Assembly: GCF_009755725.1 (NCBI RefSeq)
Contig: NZ_CP046619.1
Span: 868,001 to 932,000, forward strand
DNA from: Diaminobutyricimonas sp. LJ205
GTDB taxonomy: Bacteria > Actinomycetota > Actinomycetes > Actinomycetales > Microbacteriaceae
Direction of reading: 5' to 3'
DNA: 64,000 nucleotides
The notes below the pieces were generated by a model. It was not told the origin of the DNA and did not search any database. It worked only from the letters and a program-made list of their open reading frames with translations. Shown here piece by piece: positions 41,564 to 50,772 of the stretch. How positions within the stretch are numbered: the first letter of the stretch is position 1; the number at the start of each line of letters is the position of its first letter. The translations under genes and the position numbers were made by a program.

Positions 41564-42451
41564 ATGACCACAGACGTTCACGCTGCCCGGATCGGCGTCA
41601 TCGGGCTCGGTGCCATGGGCCGCCCGATGGCACACCATCTTCTCGAATCCCACGGTTCACTGCAGATCACCGGTCGCACCCGGCGAGAGGACGACTCGCT
41701 CGTGGCATCCGGAGCCATCTGGCATGGCACCGCCCGAGACCTCGCCGCGGCATCCGATGTCATCCTGCTCATGCTGCCCGACCTGCCGGAGGTCGAGCAG
41801 GTGCTCGCCGGACCGGACGGGATCCTTGCGGCCGGAACGGAGCTGCTGCTCCTGATCGGTTCGTCCTCCTCGCCGAGCGGTGTGCGTGAGCTCGCTGCGA
41901 GGTTGGCCGACGAGACGGATGGCCGCGTCCGAGTGGTCGACTGCCCGGTGTCGGGCGGCGAGGATGGCGCGCGCCTGGGCACCCTGTCGATCATGCTCGG
42001 GGGAGCGGACGAGGATGTGGCGCGCGCCGCCGCGGTGCTCGAGGCCTGCGGTACGCCGGTGCATCTGGGTCCGCTCGGCGCCGGTCAGGTGGCGAAGGCC
42101 TGCAATCAGATGATCGTCTCGGCGACGATCCTCGCCCTCGGCGAGGCGAGCGTGCTGGCTGAGCGCAGCGGCATCGACCTGCGGGTGCTCTGGGACCTGC
42201 TCGGCGGGGGCTATGCGGGATCGAACCTGCTGAACAGCCGTCGCGAGAAGCTCGTCACCGGTGACGACTCGCCTTCGGGCGTTGCCAAGTACATGGTGAA
42301 GGACCTGTCGTTCGCGGCCGATGTCGCCCAGGCGACCGGCACCAACGGCGTGCTCCTGCCGACCCTGCGTGCGGCGTTCGACGAGATCGTCGACTCTGGC
42401 CTGGGCGATCGCGACATTGCGGTCGCGCGCCGGTTCATCGCCGACCGCTGA
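41564..42451 (+). CDS. 3-hydroxyisobutyrate / tartronate-semialdehyde reductase family dehydrogenase
   Basis: 295 residues. N-terminal NAD(P)-binding IGVIGLGAMGRPMAHHLLES; the beta-hydroxyacid dehydrogenase signature follows; the substrate loop is VVDCPVSGGEDGARLGTLSI; the catalytic Lys is in LGAGQVAKACNQMIVSATIL; the C-terminal helix has DLLGGGYAGSNLLNSRREKL. Oxidises or reduces a beta-hydroxyacid with NAD(P). With the divergent D-hydroxyacid dehydrogenase it suggests handling of a hydroxyacid pool, such as tartronate semialdehyde, glycerate or glyoxylate products; this is inference. Confidence 0.92.
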   Translation: MTTDVHAARIGVIGLGAMGRPMAHHLLESHGSLQITGRTRREDDSLVASGAIWHGTARDLAAASDVILLMLPDLPEVEQVLAGPDGILAAGTELLLLIGSSSSPSGVRELAARLADETDGRVRVVDCPVSGGEDGARLGTLSIMLGGADEDVARAAAVLEACGTPVHLGPLGAGQVAKACNQMIVSATILALGEASVLAERSGIDLRVLWDLLGGGYAGSNLLNSRREKLVTGDDSPSGVAKYMVKDLSFAADVAQATGTNGVLLPTLRAAFDEIVDSGLGDRDIAVARRFIADR

Positions 42452-42632
42452 GCCGCCGACTCGAGCCGCGGCGCAGCGCGACCGCGATGATGAGCGGTGC
42501 GAGGGAAGTCGACAACCGCAGGCCTTGCTTTCGAGTGACGAAATCCGGAGGATAGGCCATGTCGCAGTCCGACGTCATCTGCTCGTCCCGGACACCCGCC
42601 CCGGGGCGTGCTTTCTGGCCCAGGGAGTTGCC

Positions 42633-44099
42633 GTGACCGACCTCGACCGGGACGGGGCACCGTCCACAGATCCGCTGCGGGAGCCGTTCACGCCCGGCAT
42701 GCGCAGCAACCCGCCCGAACTCACCGAGCTGACTCGAAGTGACGAGATCGTGCCGCAGGTGCTCATCCCGCTCGAGGACGTCAAGACCCGCGAGTTCGTC
42801 CAGGAGTGGCGGAACGCCGCGTACAACTGTTACTCATCGGGTCACAAGTTCTGCCGCGAGGTTTGCCCCGTCGTGATCGAGACCCGCAACGAGTCGTATA
42901 GCCCGACGGCGTTCCACGCGAATGTCGTCGGGATGGAGCGCGGCGAGCTGACGGTCGAGGATGTCGCCGCGGACTATGTGAACTGCACGCAGTGCGGCGC
43001 CTGCGAGTTGCGCTGCCCGAATACATTGTTCACGGGAGATTTCTACCGGTTCCGCACGCGCACGGTTGACGTCGTCAAGGCGGCCCGTGCGCTCGCCGTC
43101 GACTCCGGCGTCCATCAGGAGGGCTACCGCTCCTGGAACGCACGGACGGCGGAGCGCAGCCACGAGCCCGTGCTCGGCGAAACACCCGTCGGGCAGGACA
43201 CCGTGCGCGACTGGGCCGACGGTCTCGACATTCCGATCGGCGGCGAAACGATCCTCTTCGTGGACTGCGAGGCGGCCTTCTACCGCACATCGGTGCCGCG
43301 AGCCGTCGCACAGGTGCTCCAGAAGGCGGGCTATGAGTTCGGGCTCATGGGCGAGCAGTGGTGCTGCGGCGGCCCGGCCGCCGAAATGGGCTACGTCGAT
43401 CAGGCACGGGCATTCGCCGAGCACAACATGGCGTCGTGGCGCGCGACCGGCACGAAGCGCATCCTCGTGCTCGACCCGCACGACTACATCGCCTTCACCG
43501 AGGACTATCCGAAGTACTTCGGGGCCGACTTCGACCTCGAGGTGGTGCTGATCGTCGAACTGTTCGCCGAAATGATCCGCGACGGCCGGCTCGTGCCCGA
43601 CGTCCCCGTGGATCGGGCGATCACGTATCACGACCCTTGTCGGCTTAACAAACGCAAGGGCATTTGGAAGGAACCCCGCGAGGTGCTCCGTGCCATCCCC
43701 GGGCTCCGGTTCGAAGATGTCGACCGCGTCACCCAATGGTCGTACTGCTCGGGCGCCGGAGGAGGGCTCGCGGTCGAGAAACCCGAGCTCACGGCTGCCA
43801 TTAGCGCGCGTCGCCTGAGTCACGCGGGCGCGCTCGATGTCGACACGCTCGTGAGCGCGTGTCCGTGGTCGGAGCGACCGCTCACTGAAGCGGGCGACGA
43901 CGTCGACATCGACGTACTCGACATCCACGAGCTGCTCGCGACCTCGCTCGGGATCGACGGGGGCGGCTCGCGAGGAGAGACCGGCGACCGTCGCTTCGCC
44001 CAGGTCCGCTCCGGCCCGCCAGGGCGCGCACGTCGCGCCAGCGGCGAACCCGGCACGGCTGATGGCAGCGAACCCGGCACGGCTGACGGCGACGGCTGA
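42633..44099 (+). CDS. GlcF/CCG-type iron-sulfur (Fe-S) oxidoreductase subunit
   Basis: 488 residues from GTG at 42633, with CAGGGAG upstream. A standard 4Fe-4S motif is NCTQCGACELRCP (near residue 115). Before it (near 75) a partial motif CYSSGHKFCREVCP has non-standard spacing. Two CCG-type segments follow: WCCGGPAAEMG and the YHDPCRLNKRKG region, as in GlcF and heterodisulfide-reductase-like subunits. It carries electrons from the FAD oxidase encoded 14 bases downstream. The C-terminal ~60 residues are Gly/Arg/Ala-rich with a short repeat (GEPGTADGSEPGTADGDG). Confidence 0.86.
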   Translation: MTDLDRDGAPSTDPLREPFTPGMRSNPPELTELTRSDEIVPQVLIPLEDVKTREFVQEWRNAAYNCYSSGHKFCREVCPVVIETRNESYSPTAFHANVVGMERGELTVEDVAADYVNCTQCGACELRCPNTLFTGDFYRFRTRTVDVVKAARALAVDSGVHQEGYRSWNARTAERSHEPVLGETPVGQDTVRDWADGLDIPIGGETILFVDCEAAFYRTSVPRAVAQVLQKAGYEFGLMGEQWCCGGPAAEMGYVDQARAFAEHNMASWRATGTKRILVLDPHDYIAFTEDYPKYFGADFDLEVVLIVELFAEMIRDGRLVPDVPVDRAITYHDPCRLNKRKGIWKEPREVLRAIPGLRFEDVDRVTQWSYCSGAGGGLAVEKPELTAAISARRLSHAGALDVDTLVSACPWSERPLTEAGDDVDIDVLDIHELLATSLGIDGGGSRGETGDRRFAQVRSGPPGRARRASGEPGTADGSEPGTADGDG

Positions 44100-44113
44100 G
44101 GGGGAGCACACCG

Positions 44114-45619
44114 ATGACGATCATGCTCGAGGATGTCGACGAGGTCGTCCGCGCCCTGCGCACCGTGCTCGCTGAGGAACAGATCCTCACAGGTCGCGCC
44201 GATCGCTTCAACCGGGCGCGGGTACCGGCACCTTTCCCGGTGCACCGCTGGGCCGAGCGCGTCCCCGACGTCGTGGTTCTCCCGACCTCCACCGAGCAGG
44301 TCGCCGCGGTCGTGAAGATCGCCAACGGCTTGCGGGTGCCGGTGGTTCCGCGCGACGGTGGCACGGGACTCACTGACGGTGCGGTGCCGTTGCGCGGCGG
44401 CATCCTGATCGATGTCAAACGCATGAACCAGGTGCACGAACTGGACCTCGCGAACCGCACCGTCACTGTCGGCACCGGCATCAATATGCTGAAGCTCAAC
44501 GAGTACCTCGCCCCGTACGGGCTCTTCTATCCCGACGACCCGGCATCGTACCCGTGCTCGCTTGTCGGCGGACGGATTGGCACGAGCGGCTGGTCGCTCA
44601 TCGGCGCACGCTACGGGCACACGCGCGACCTCGTGCTGAGCTTCGACCACGTTCTGCCGACGGGGGACATCATGCACGTCGGCGACGGCATCGGGCGCAA
44701 AGTGTCCAAGTCCTCGAGCGGGTATCAGCTCAAGCACCTCTTCATGGGCCACCAGGGCACCCTTGGGATCGCGACGCGCGCGACCCTCAAGCTCTTCCCG
44801 AAGCCCGAGGCAGAGCTCTCGCCGTTCTGGGCGTTCGATAACTACGATGACGCGTACGCCTGCACCGGCGCGCTCGCGCGGGCAGGGGTGGCCACGTTCG
44901 CGGGAGCCGTGCTCTTCGATGAGCACAAGGTGGCCTACCTTCGGCGCGATGACGAGGCGTACATCCCGCAACCCACCGATGTGCGGGCGCTCGTCTGCGC
45001 AGCGATGTACGGCTGGGACGACGAAGTGCGTGTCGGCGGCAAGCGCCTGTTCCGCATCGCGAAAGAGCACGGTGCGCGCTATCTCGGCGACGAAATATCG
45101 GAGGGCGACTGGGCGGCCCGGCACGACCGCTATGCGACCCCGCTGCACGGGCGCACGAAGGACGGCCAGGTCGTACCGATGAGTTGGCACTGCGAGGACG
45201 CGGCCATCAACTACTCCGCCTTGCCGTCGGTCACGAAGGCCTGGCACGAGATCGTCGCCGACCTGAGACGTCGCACCGACGTCTTCGACGACTGGGGGAT
45301 GTTTGCGTACACGTCGGGGAGCACCGGCGTGGACTACCTCACCGAGATCGACGTCGGGATCTGGGAGCAGCAGCTCGACGACCGCGCGTGGGCGATGTGG
45401 GTCGACGCGAAGCGCAGGCTCGCCCGCGTCGCGCTCGACCACGGTGGCTCGATAAGCGCGTGTCACGGTTCGTGCCGCGAGGGTGAGGTAGACCTCGTGC
45501 CCGAGGAGCTCGGCCGCGGGTTCGACGTCATGCTCGACATCAAGCGCACCCTCGACCCGAACAACATCATGAACCCGGGCAAGTACCTGCTCGACCGCGC
45601 CTACCCGCAGGAGGGTTGA
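44114..45619 (+). CDS. FAD-binding oxidase (GlcD/D-lactate-dehydrogenase family)
   Basis: 501 residues. The FAD_binding_4 domain has VVVLPTSTEQVAAVVKIANG and VPVVPRDGGTGLTDGAVPLR; the C-terminal half is the FAD-linked oxidase C domain, ending with LDIKRTLDPNNIMNPGKYL, the family terminus. GlcD-like enzymes oxidise 2-hydroxyacids (glycolate, D-lactate) and pass electrons to a GlcF-like Fe-S partner, here encoded just upstream. Substrate not known. A 1-base gap to the next small gene suggests one transcription unit. Confidence 0.93.
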   Translation: MTIMLEDVDEVVRALRTVLAEEQILTGRADRFNRARVPAPFPVHRWAERVPDVVVLPTSTEQVAAVVKIANGLRVPVVPRDGGTGLTDGAVPLRGGILIDVKRMNQVHELDLANRTVTVGTGINMLKLNEYLAPYGLFYPDDPASYPCSLVGGRIGTSGWSLIGARYGHTRDLVLSFDHVLPTGDIMHVGDGIGRKVSKSSSGYQLKHLFMGHQGTLGIATRATLKLFPKPEAELSPFWAFDNYDDAYACTGALARAGVATFAGAVLFDEHKVAYLRRDDEAYIPQPTDVRALVCAAMYGWDDEVRVGGKRLFRIAKEHGARYLGDEISEGDWAARHDRYATPLHGRTKDGQVVPMSWHCEDAAINYSALPSVTKAWHEIVADLRRRTDVFDDWGMFAYTSGSTGVDYLTEIDVGIWEQQLDDRAWAMWVDAKRRLARVALDHGGSISACHGSCREGEVDLVPEELGRGFDVMLDIKRTLDPNNIMNPGKYLLDRAYPQEG

Positions 45620-45620
45620 G

Positions 45621-45953
45621 ATGACGTTCCGGCACGAGGAGCAGATGCAGCCGCCGCCGCCTCGCCAGGTGACGGATGTCGCGATTACGAGGCACGAGCA
45701 CGTTTACGAAGTCGATCCGCGGCTGATGGAGCGCTGGGTACTGCAGCAACAGTTCCCGAACTGGGACTCGTTGCGCATCATGAACGCGCGAGGCGACCAT
45801 CTCGCCTGGACGCACGCGCACTTCGCGAACAGCGTCGTGGCCGGTTCGGAACTGCTGGCCGAGGTCGAGGCCGAGGCCGCGGTCGAGGACGCGGCGAGCC
45901 CCGCTCAAGCGGCATCCGGCACCGAACCACCAGCCACCGCCACTGATCGGTAA
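45621..45953 (+). CDS. Small hypothetical protein of the oxidase operon
   Basis: 110 residues. Residues 17-70 look folded (TDVAITRHEHVYEVDPRLME, then FPNWDSLRIMNARGDHLAWT); the C-terminal 35 residues are Ala/Glu/Pro-rich and probably disordered. I do not recognise the family. Its position between the FAD oxidase (1-base gap) and the LLM oxidoreductase (23 bases) indicates a role in the same pathway, possibly an accessory subunit. Confidence 0.78.
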   Translation: MTFRHEEQMQPPPPRQVTDVAITRHEHVYEVDPRLMERWVLQQQFPNWDSLRIMNARGDHLAWTHAHFANSVVAGSELLAEVEAEAAVEDAASPAQAASGTEPPATATDR

Positions 45954-45976
45954 CCCTCAACCCGAAGGAGAACGCC

Positions 45977-47026
45977 ATGAAGTTCAGCTACGTCATGCTG
46001 CCCGACTACCCGTTGGAGCAGTCGCTGCGCTCGATCCAGGTCGCCGACGAACTCGGCTTCCACGCCGTGTACGCTGCGGACGAGACGTGGCACAAGGACC
46101 TCTGGCTGCTGTTCGCCGCGGCCGCGGACAAGACTAAGAATGTGCGGTTCGGGCCGAGCGCCTCCGGCGTCACGCTACGCGAGCCGACGCTGATCGCTCA
46201 AGCGGCCGCAACCCTCGACGAACTCACGAACGGCCGCGCCGAGGTCGTGCTGTCGAGTGGCAACTTCGGCTTGCTCGCGGAGTACAACATCGACTGGACA
46301 GACACGAAGCCGCTCTCGCGGGTGGTGGAGGGCGTGAAGGTCGTACGAACGTTCCTCGACGAGGGTGCGATCACGATGGACGGGGAGTTCTTCTCATACT
46401 CGGGACTGACCACGTTCGCTCGACCCGTCCAGGAGCGTCTGCCGATCAAGATGGGCGCGATGCGCGGGCCCAAGTCGTTCGAAGCCAGCGCCGAATTTTC
46501 CGACGGGTGCCACCACGCGCTGAGCTATACGCGCGAGGCCTATGAGTACATGATGAAGCACTGCAGGATCGGTGCCGAACGCGCAGGCAAGAACGTGGAG
46601 GACCTCGACCTGGGCGCCTGGGTTGTCTTCTCGGTCGGGGAGGAGTCCGCGCCGGCCAAGGATGCGGCGCGCTCGATGGTCGGGCTCTACGCCTCGTCGA
46701 TGCCGCACGAGCAGCTGCGCCGCAACGGCGTCGAGCCCGAGGAGGTTGCCCCGATCATCGAGGCGATCGGGGCGGGTGACCTCGCCCGCGGGATCGAGCT
46801 GACGCCGCCCGAACTCGCCGAGAAGCTCTCGATCGCCGGCACCCCCGAGGAGTGCCTTGAGAAGATCCAGCGTGAGATCGCACCGACCGGGATCAACCAC
46901 ATGCTCCTTGCGATCACCGACGCTGCCCTCGTAAAGGCGTTCACGGGTCGGGAGGTCGAGGGCGTTGCGGATGTCGACACGCAACTCCGGCTCGTGCACG
47001 ACCGGATTATGCCGGCGTTCGCATAG
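45977..47026 (+). CDS. LLM-class flavin- or F420-dependent oxidoreductase
   Basis: 349 residues of the luciferase-like fold: MKFSYVMLPDYPLEQSLRSI, LGFHAVYAADETWHKDLWLL, VRFGPSASGVTLREPTLIAQ and GRAEVVLSSGNFGLLAEYNI. The SGNFGLL loop and the ~340-residue length are closer to the F420-dependent reductases (Mer/Fgd-like) than to two-component monooxygenases, so the cofactor could be F420 or FMN. The ATG follows GAAGGAG. It is last in the operon with the GlcD/GlcF-like genes. Confidence 0.88.
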   Translation: MKFSYVMLPDYPLEQSLRSIQVADELGFHAVYAADETWHKDLWLLFAAAADKTKNVRFGPSASGVTLREPTLIAQAAATLDELTNGRAEVVLSSGNFGLLAEYNIDWTDTKPLSRVVEGVKVVRTFLDEGAITMDGEFFSYSGLTTFARPVQERLPIKMGAMRGPKSFEASAEFSDGCHHALSYTREAYEYMMKHCRIGAERAGKNVEDLDLGAWVVFSVGEESAPAKDAARSMVGLYASSMPHEQLRRNGVEPEEVAPIIEAIGAGDLARGIELTPPELAEKLSIAGTPEECLEKIQREIAPTGINHMLLAITDAALVKAFTGREVEGVADVDTQLRLVHDRIMPAFA

Positions 47027-47129
47027 GCGTCAATCGTGATGCCTCTCCAAGACTGGACTTCTGGATCGTCCGACGCTCGTGTGTAAGCGCGTGCTGAGCA
47101 GATAGCGATCGGCGTCTTAGGCTTCTCCC

Positions 47130-47513
47130 ATGGCCGGCGAGACGCCCGCGATCGACCCCGATGTGCCGCCGTCAGGCGACGGCTGTGTCGAGTGCCTCGC
47201 GACATCCGGATGGTGGTTCCACCTGCGCCGCTGCGCCCAATGCGGGCACGTCGGATGCTGCGAGAGTTCGCCCTCGCAGCATGCGTCGCAGCATGCGCGA
47301 GAACTGGGGCATCCGATTGTGCAGTCGTTCGAGCCGGGGGAGCGATGGTTCTGGGACTACGCAGCGAGCGCCTTCTTGCGTGGCCCGGCGCTCGCGCCGC
47401 CTGACAGCAGGCCGCTCGAGCAGGGTTCGCCTGCTCCACGGCACTTGGTGCCGAGTGATTGGCAGGAGAAGCTGCATCCGCCGGTCACCGGGGAGAACCC
47501 GCAGCACGGCTGA
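47130..47513 (+). CDS. UBP-type zinc finger protein
   Basis: 127 residues. The zf-UBP domain is visible: GDGCVECLATSGWWFHLRRC, AQCGHVGCCESSPSQHASQH and HPIVQSFEPGERWFWDY, with the Cys and His ligands for three zinc sites. In eukaryotes this domain binds ubiquitin C-termini; the many actinobacterial stand-alone copies have no proven role. The C-terminus is Pro-rich. The start ATG is preceded by no strong ribosome-binding site that I can point to. Confidence 0.9.
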   Translation: MAGETPAIDPDVPPSGDGCVECLATSGWWFHLRRCAQCGHVGCCESSPSQHASQHARELGHPIVQSFEPGERWFWDYAASAFLRGPALAPPDSRPLEQGSPAPRHLVPSDWQEKLHPPVTGENPQHG

Positions 47514-47785
47514 CGTCGTCGTCGGTGCGCATAAGCGGTGGCGTCAATTTGCTTCACGGATGATCCCGCCATTGGCCGTTCATCCAGCTCCACGCGTTGC
47601 CACCGAGCAGAACGTCCTCTCTGCCCCTCGCAATGGGGGACAAGCTGCCGCCTGCGTTATCGATGCTGGTCGATACGTTTGAATACGTCCGCGGATGTCG
47701 GGGAGGAGGTTCTCCCAATCGGTATTCCCGCGCGCAATCACGAGCGATGACCGCTCGCGCTCCACCTTTCAGAAATGGTAAGAAA

Positions 47786-48574
47786 TTGACAGTTCAAACT
47801 GACCCCGCCAACCCCACACCAGCAGCACCCGCAGTACCAGCGCAGCCCACGCCGAAGGCCAAGAACACCGTCGGCCTGATCGCCATGATCGTCGCCATCG
47901 TGAGCTTCATCTTCGCCGTGATCCCGGCAACCTCGTTCTTTGCCTGGATCCCCGCGGTCGTGGCCATCGTTCTCGCGATCGTCGGCTTCACCCGTAAGGG
48001 CCAGAAGAAGGGCACCGCGATCGCGGCGATCGTCATCGCTCCGATCGCCTGGATCATCGCGATCATCGTCGCCACCGCGGCGACCGTCGTCGGCGTTGCG
48101 GACGCCATCGACAAGGCCAACGACGCTCCGTCGAGCGCGACGGTCACCGAGGAGGAGGCAACTGCGGATGCTCCCGCCGAGGAAGCCGCGATCGGCGACA
48201 CCGTCACCACAGAGGACGGCATCGACTTCGTCGTGACCGCCATGGAGTGCGGACTGGCTGAGGCGGGCGAGGGCTTCCTGGTCGAGACTGCCGTCGGTGA
48301 CTTCTGCAAGGTGTCCATCACCGTCGCCAACAACGGCGCGGATGCCACCCGCTTCTCGGCCACGAACGTGACCGGGTTCATCGGCAACGCAGCCTACGAG
48401 GCCAACAACGTGGCGAGCAAGGTAAACGACCAGATGATTGGCGCCGAGATCAACCCTGGGCTCTCGGCCACCGCCGAGATCTTCTTCGATGTTCCGGATG
48501 CCGCGCAGCTCGAGCTCGTCGAACTCAACACCGACTTCGGCTTCGACGAGGCCGTCGTCGTGCGCTTGAGCTAA
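47786..48574 (+). CDS. DUF4190/DUF4352-like membrane-anchored protein
   Basis: About 262 residues from a TTG (LTVQTDPANPTPAAP); an ATG at 47747 is possible. After a Pro/Ala/Thr-rich lead it has two or three hydrophobic segments (NTVGLIAMIVAIVSFIFAVI; AIVLAIVGFTRKGQKKGTAI; IAIIVATAATVVGVADAI), then an exposed acidic DUF4352-like domain (VTAMECGLAEAGEGFLVETA; FCKVSITVANNGADATRFSA). Function unknown. It forms a tandem pair with the next gene and resembles the protein at 12.7-13.8 kb. The 272 bases before it show no gene that I can support. Confidence 0.82.
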   Translation: MTVQTDPANPTPAAPAVPAQPTPKAKNTVGLIAMIVAIVSFIFAVIPATSFFAWIPAVVAIVLAIVGFTRKGQKKGTAIAAIVIAPIAWIIAIIVATAATVVGVADAIDKANDAPSSATVTEEEATADAPAEEAAIGDTVTTEDGIDFVVTAMECGLAEAGEGFLVETAVGDFCKVSITVANNGADATRFSATNVTGFIGNAAYEANNVASKVNDQMIGAEINPGLSATAEIFFDVPDAAQLELVELNTDFGFDEAVVVRLS

Positions 48575-48588
48575 GTAGTTCAGCTACA

Positions 48589-48620
48589 GGGAGGGGCGGC
48601 CGCATTGCGGTCGTCCCTCC
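48589..48620 (+). terminator. Hairpin between tandem DUF4352-like genes
   Basis: GGGAGGGGCGGCCGC (48589-48603) pairs with GCGGTCGTCCCTCC (48607-48620), with a 3-base loop and minor mismatches. It is a strong GC stem 14 bases past the first stop, followed by TCTCC but no T-run. Confidence 0.55.
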
Positions 48621-48664
48621 TCTCCGTGACTGAGTTTTTCGAGCACTGAGTTTTCCGAGGACCC

Positions 48665-49456
48665 ATGACCCTGTTCCAAGCTCCATATGACGCCCCGCCC
48701 ACCGTTCCTCAGAACCCGAAGGCGCCCAACACCCCAGGCACGCTGGGCCTCGTGTTCGCCCTAATCGGGTTTGTGGTGGCGATGATTCCGCCGCTGTCCT
48801 TTCTCGCCTGGTTATTCACCCTTCCCGGGCTCGTTCTGTCGATCGTGGGCGTCTCTCGTCGCGGACGTGACAAAGGCCCCGCGATCGCCGGCATTGTCAC
48901 CAGCACAATCGGATGGCTCATCTCGGTGACCGTATTCCTGGGACGACTCGGCGGAGACGCCTACGAAGCAGACGACGTCCGGTCGAACGGCCCGTCCATT
49001 GAGGCCGTGGAGCCCGGACAAGCGCACACACCGGCGGCCGAACCGAGTGACGCCGCTGACTCCACCTTCACGATCGGCGAAACCGTCACGAACAGCGACG
49101 GCGTGGCGATGACCGTCACCGGTCAGACGTCCGCGATTCAGTCGGCCGGACACGGCTACTTCAAGAAGGTCCCCACTGGGGAGTTCTGCGAAGTCTCACT
49201 GCGCCTGAGGAACGGCAGCAGTAAGCCGCTCGACTTCGATGTGTGGGATGTCACCGGGCGCATCGGAGACGCAGAGTATGAGGCGAATTCGAGCGCTAGC
49301 GACCTGGGCGGTGGGCGCATGACGGCCGACATCAACCCGGGGCTGGCTGTTGACGCGGTGCTTTACTTCGACGTCCCAGTCGGAGCCAGCCTCGAGCGAA
49401 TCGTCCTGGCGACTGACTGGCTCGACCGAGACACGCTCGAGGTCCACCTCAAGTAG
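48665..49456 (+). CDS. DUF4190/DUF4352-like membrane-anchored protein, paralogue
   Basis: 263 residues. Two hydrophobic segments at about 23-70 (LGLVFALIGFVVAMIPPLSF; WLFTLPGLVLSIVGVSRRGR) and one at about 80-95, then an exposed domain like the neighbour's (FTIGETVTNSDGVAMTVTGQ, FCEVSLRLRNGSSKPLDFDV, MTADINPGLAVDAVLYFDVP). The tandem copies share the motifs FCxVS and INPGL. Function unknown. The arrangement suggests local duplication. Confidence 0.85.
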   Translation: MTLFQAPYDAPPTVPQNPKAPNTPGTLGLVFALIGFVVAMIPPLSFLAWLFTLPGLVLSIVGVSRRGRDKGPAIAGIVTSTIGWLISVTVFLGRLGGDAYEADDVRSNGPSIEAVEPGQAHTPAAEPSDAADSTFTIGETVTNSDGVAMTVTGQTSAIQSAGHGYFKKVPTGEFCEVSLRLRNGSSKPLDFDVWDVTGRIGDAEYEANSSASDLGGGRMTADINPGLAVDAVLYFDVPVGASLERIVLATDWLDRDTLEVHLK

Positions 49457-49485
49457 CGAGCCGAGTTTCCGAGCCTCGGGTAGGA

Positions 49486-49683
49486 CTACGCCTGGGCCGA
49501 CTTTCGGCCGATGCTGAACCAGAGGATCGGGCCGAGCAGCGGCAGTAAGAGTGCGGCCATGACCCACAGAACGATGGCATTACTCGACATCGGCGTCCGC
49601 GCGATGCTGACCACCGCCCAAACGGCTAATCCGAGCGTTGCCACCGTCAGCGCCGCTGCAAACAAAACGAATAGTCGTACCAT
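49486..49683 (-). CDS. Small membrane protein, PLDc_N-like
   Basis: 65 residues with two helices: LFVLFAAALTVATLGLAVWA and IVLWVMAALLLPLLGPILWF, ending ILWFSIGRKSAQA. The GPILWFxxGR ending is the signature of the PLDc_N (phospholipase-D nuclease N-terminal) domain, which here stands alone. Start ATG at 49683 or a TTG at 49692. Role unknown. A 243-base space to the NERD gene shows nothing recognisable. Confidence 0.75.
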   Translation of the reverse strand: MVRLFVLFAAALTVATLGLAVWAVVSIARTPMSSNAIVLWVMAALLLPLLGPILWFSIGRKSAQA

Positions 49684-49926
49684 GAATCCCAATTTCGTGC
49701 GCGTTTAGCCGGGTCGACAAGGTGCTCGACCTGCCTTCACGGTATGTCGCCGCACCGTGGATCCAGGCGCCCGACACCGTCGGCGCCCCCTAATGGGGGT
49801 TCTAGCGCTCGACCAGCGCTAGTCATATGCCCGTTGCGCGGACACAAAGTGAGCGGATCTCTTGGATAAGCCGCTAGTCTGCGGTGATTGCGCTCGGGGG
49901 AGCGCACCGCCACGACCGGGGGACCG

Positions 49927-50772
49927 ATGGACGACGCAACACGGCCGACGCAGGGTGCCGCAACCCTAAGTTCACGCCCAGCCGCGTACGCGGTGATGGG
50001 GGAGTGCCTGCGCATGCAAGCGACGGCGAAACCCCGAGGAACACTGGCCCGCCTGTTCGGTATTAGCCCGCTGCATCCGGATTCCGTCTCCTGGTACCAG
50101 GGCGCCCTCGGTGAACTCGAGGTCGGCCGCGAACTGAAGCGCCTCGGCCCTGAGTGGACGGTGCTGCACGCCGTCCCGGTGGGCGCGGGGACGAGCGACA
50201 TCGACCACGTCGTGATCGGACCCGCCGGAGTCTTCACGATCAACACGAAACGGCACAAGGGCAAGAAGGTCTGGGTCGGTGGGAGTCGGCTGCTGGTCTC
50301 CGGCCAGAAGACGGACCACCTGCGCAACTCCCGGCACGAGGCGAAGCGCGCGGCGAAACTATTGACCACGGCAACGGGTCAGCCGATCCAGGCGTCAGCA
50401 CTGCTCGTGATCGTCGCCGCGCAGGGCATCACCTTCAAGGAGCGACCGGCCGACGTGACCGTGCTGACGCTCGGCCAGCTGGTGCGCTGGCTGAACCGGC
50501 GCCAGCCGGTGCTGTCCGAGCCGGAGCTTGCCGAGATCCTGCGCGTCGCCGAGGACCCGTCAACCTGGCATCGGGCTCCGGATGTCTCGAGCCTCGGCCA
50601 CGACGTGGAACAGTTCCACGCCCTGCGCCGCGAGGAAGACCAGTCAGTGCGCCGGCGTCTGACCTGGCTGGCGGTCGTGGCGGCGGGGGCGGTCATCTTT
50701 CTAGCGAACGGCGGCTTTGCGATGATTGCCTCTGCAATATCGAGCCTGATCGCGCCCCTGTTCGGCCTTTAG
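49927..50772 (+). CDS. NERD-domain protein with C-terminal membrane segment
   Basis: 281 residues from ATG 49927, which has GGGGGA just upstream. The NERD domain (about 55-165) has LGELEVGRELKRLGPEWTVL, IDHVVIGPAGVFTINTKRHK and VVIGP, the family's nuclease-like core (with TK near the expected catalytic Lys). The C-terminus has one hydrophobic helix (LTWLAVVAAGAVIFLANGGF). NERD proteins are proposed nucleic-acid-processing enzymes. It sits at the left edge of the defence island and may be a defence or DNA-processing gene. Confidence 0.88.
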   Translation: MDDATRPTQGAATLSSRPAAYAVMGECLRMQATAKPRGTLARLFGISPLHPDSVSWYQGALGELEVGRELKRLGPEWTVLHAVPVGAGTSDIDHVVIGPAGVFTINTKRHKGKKVWVGGSRLLVSGQKTDHLRNSRHEAKRAAKLLTTATGQPIQASALLVIVAAQGITFKERPADVTVLTLGQLVRWLNRRQPVLSEPELAEILRVAEDPSTWHRAPDVSSLGHDVEQFHALRREEDQSVRRRLTWLAVVAAGAVIFLANGGFAMIASAISSLIAPLFGL

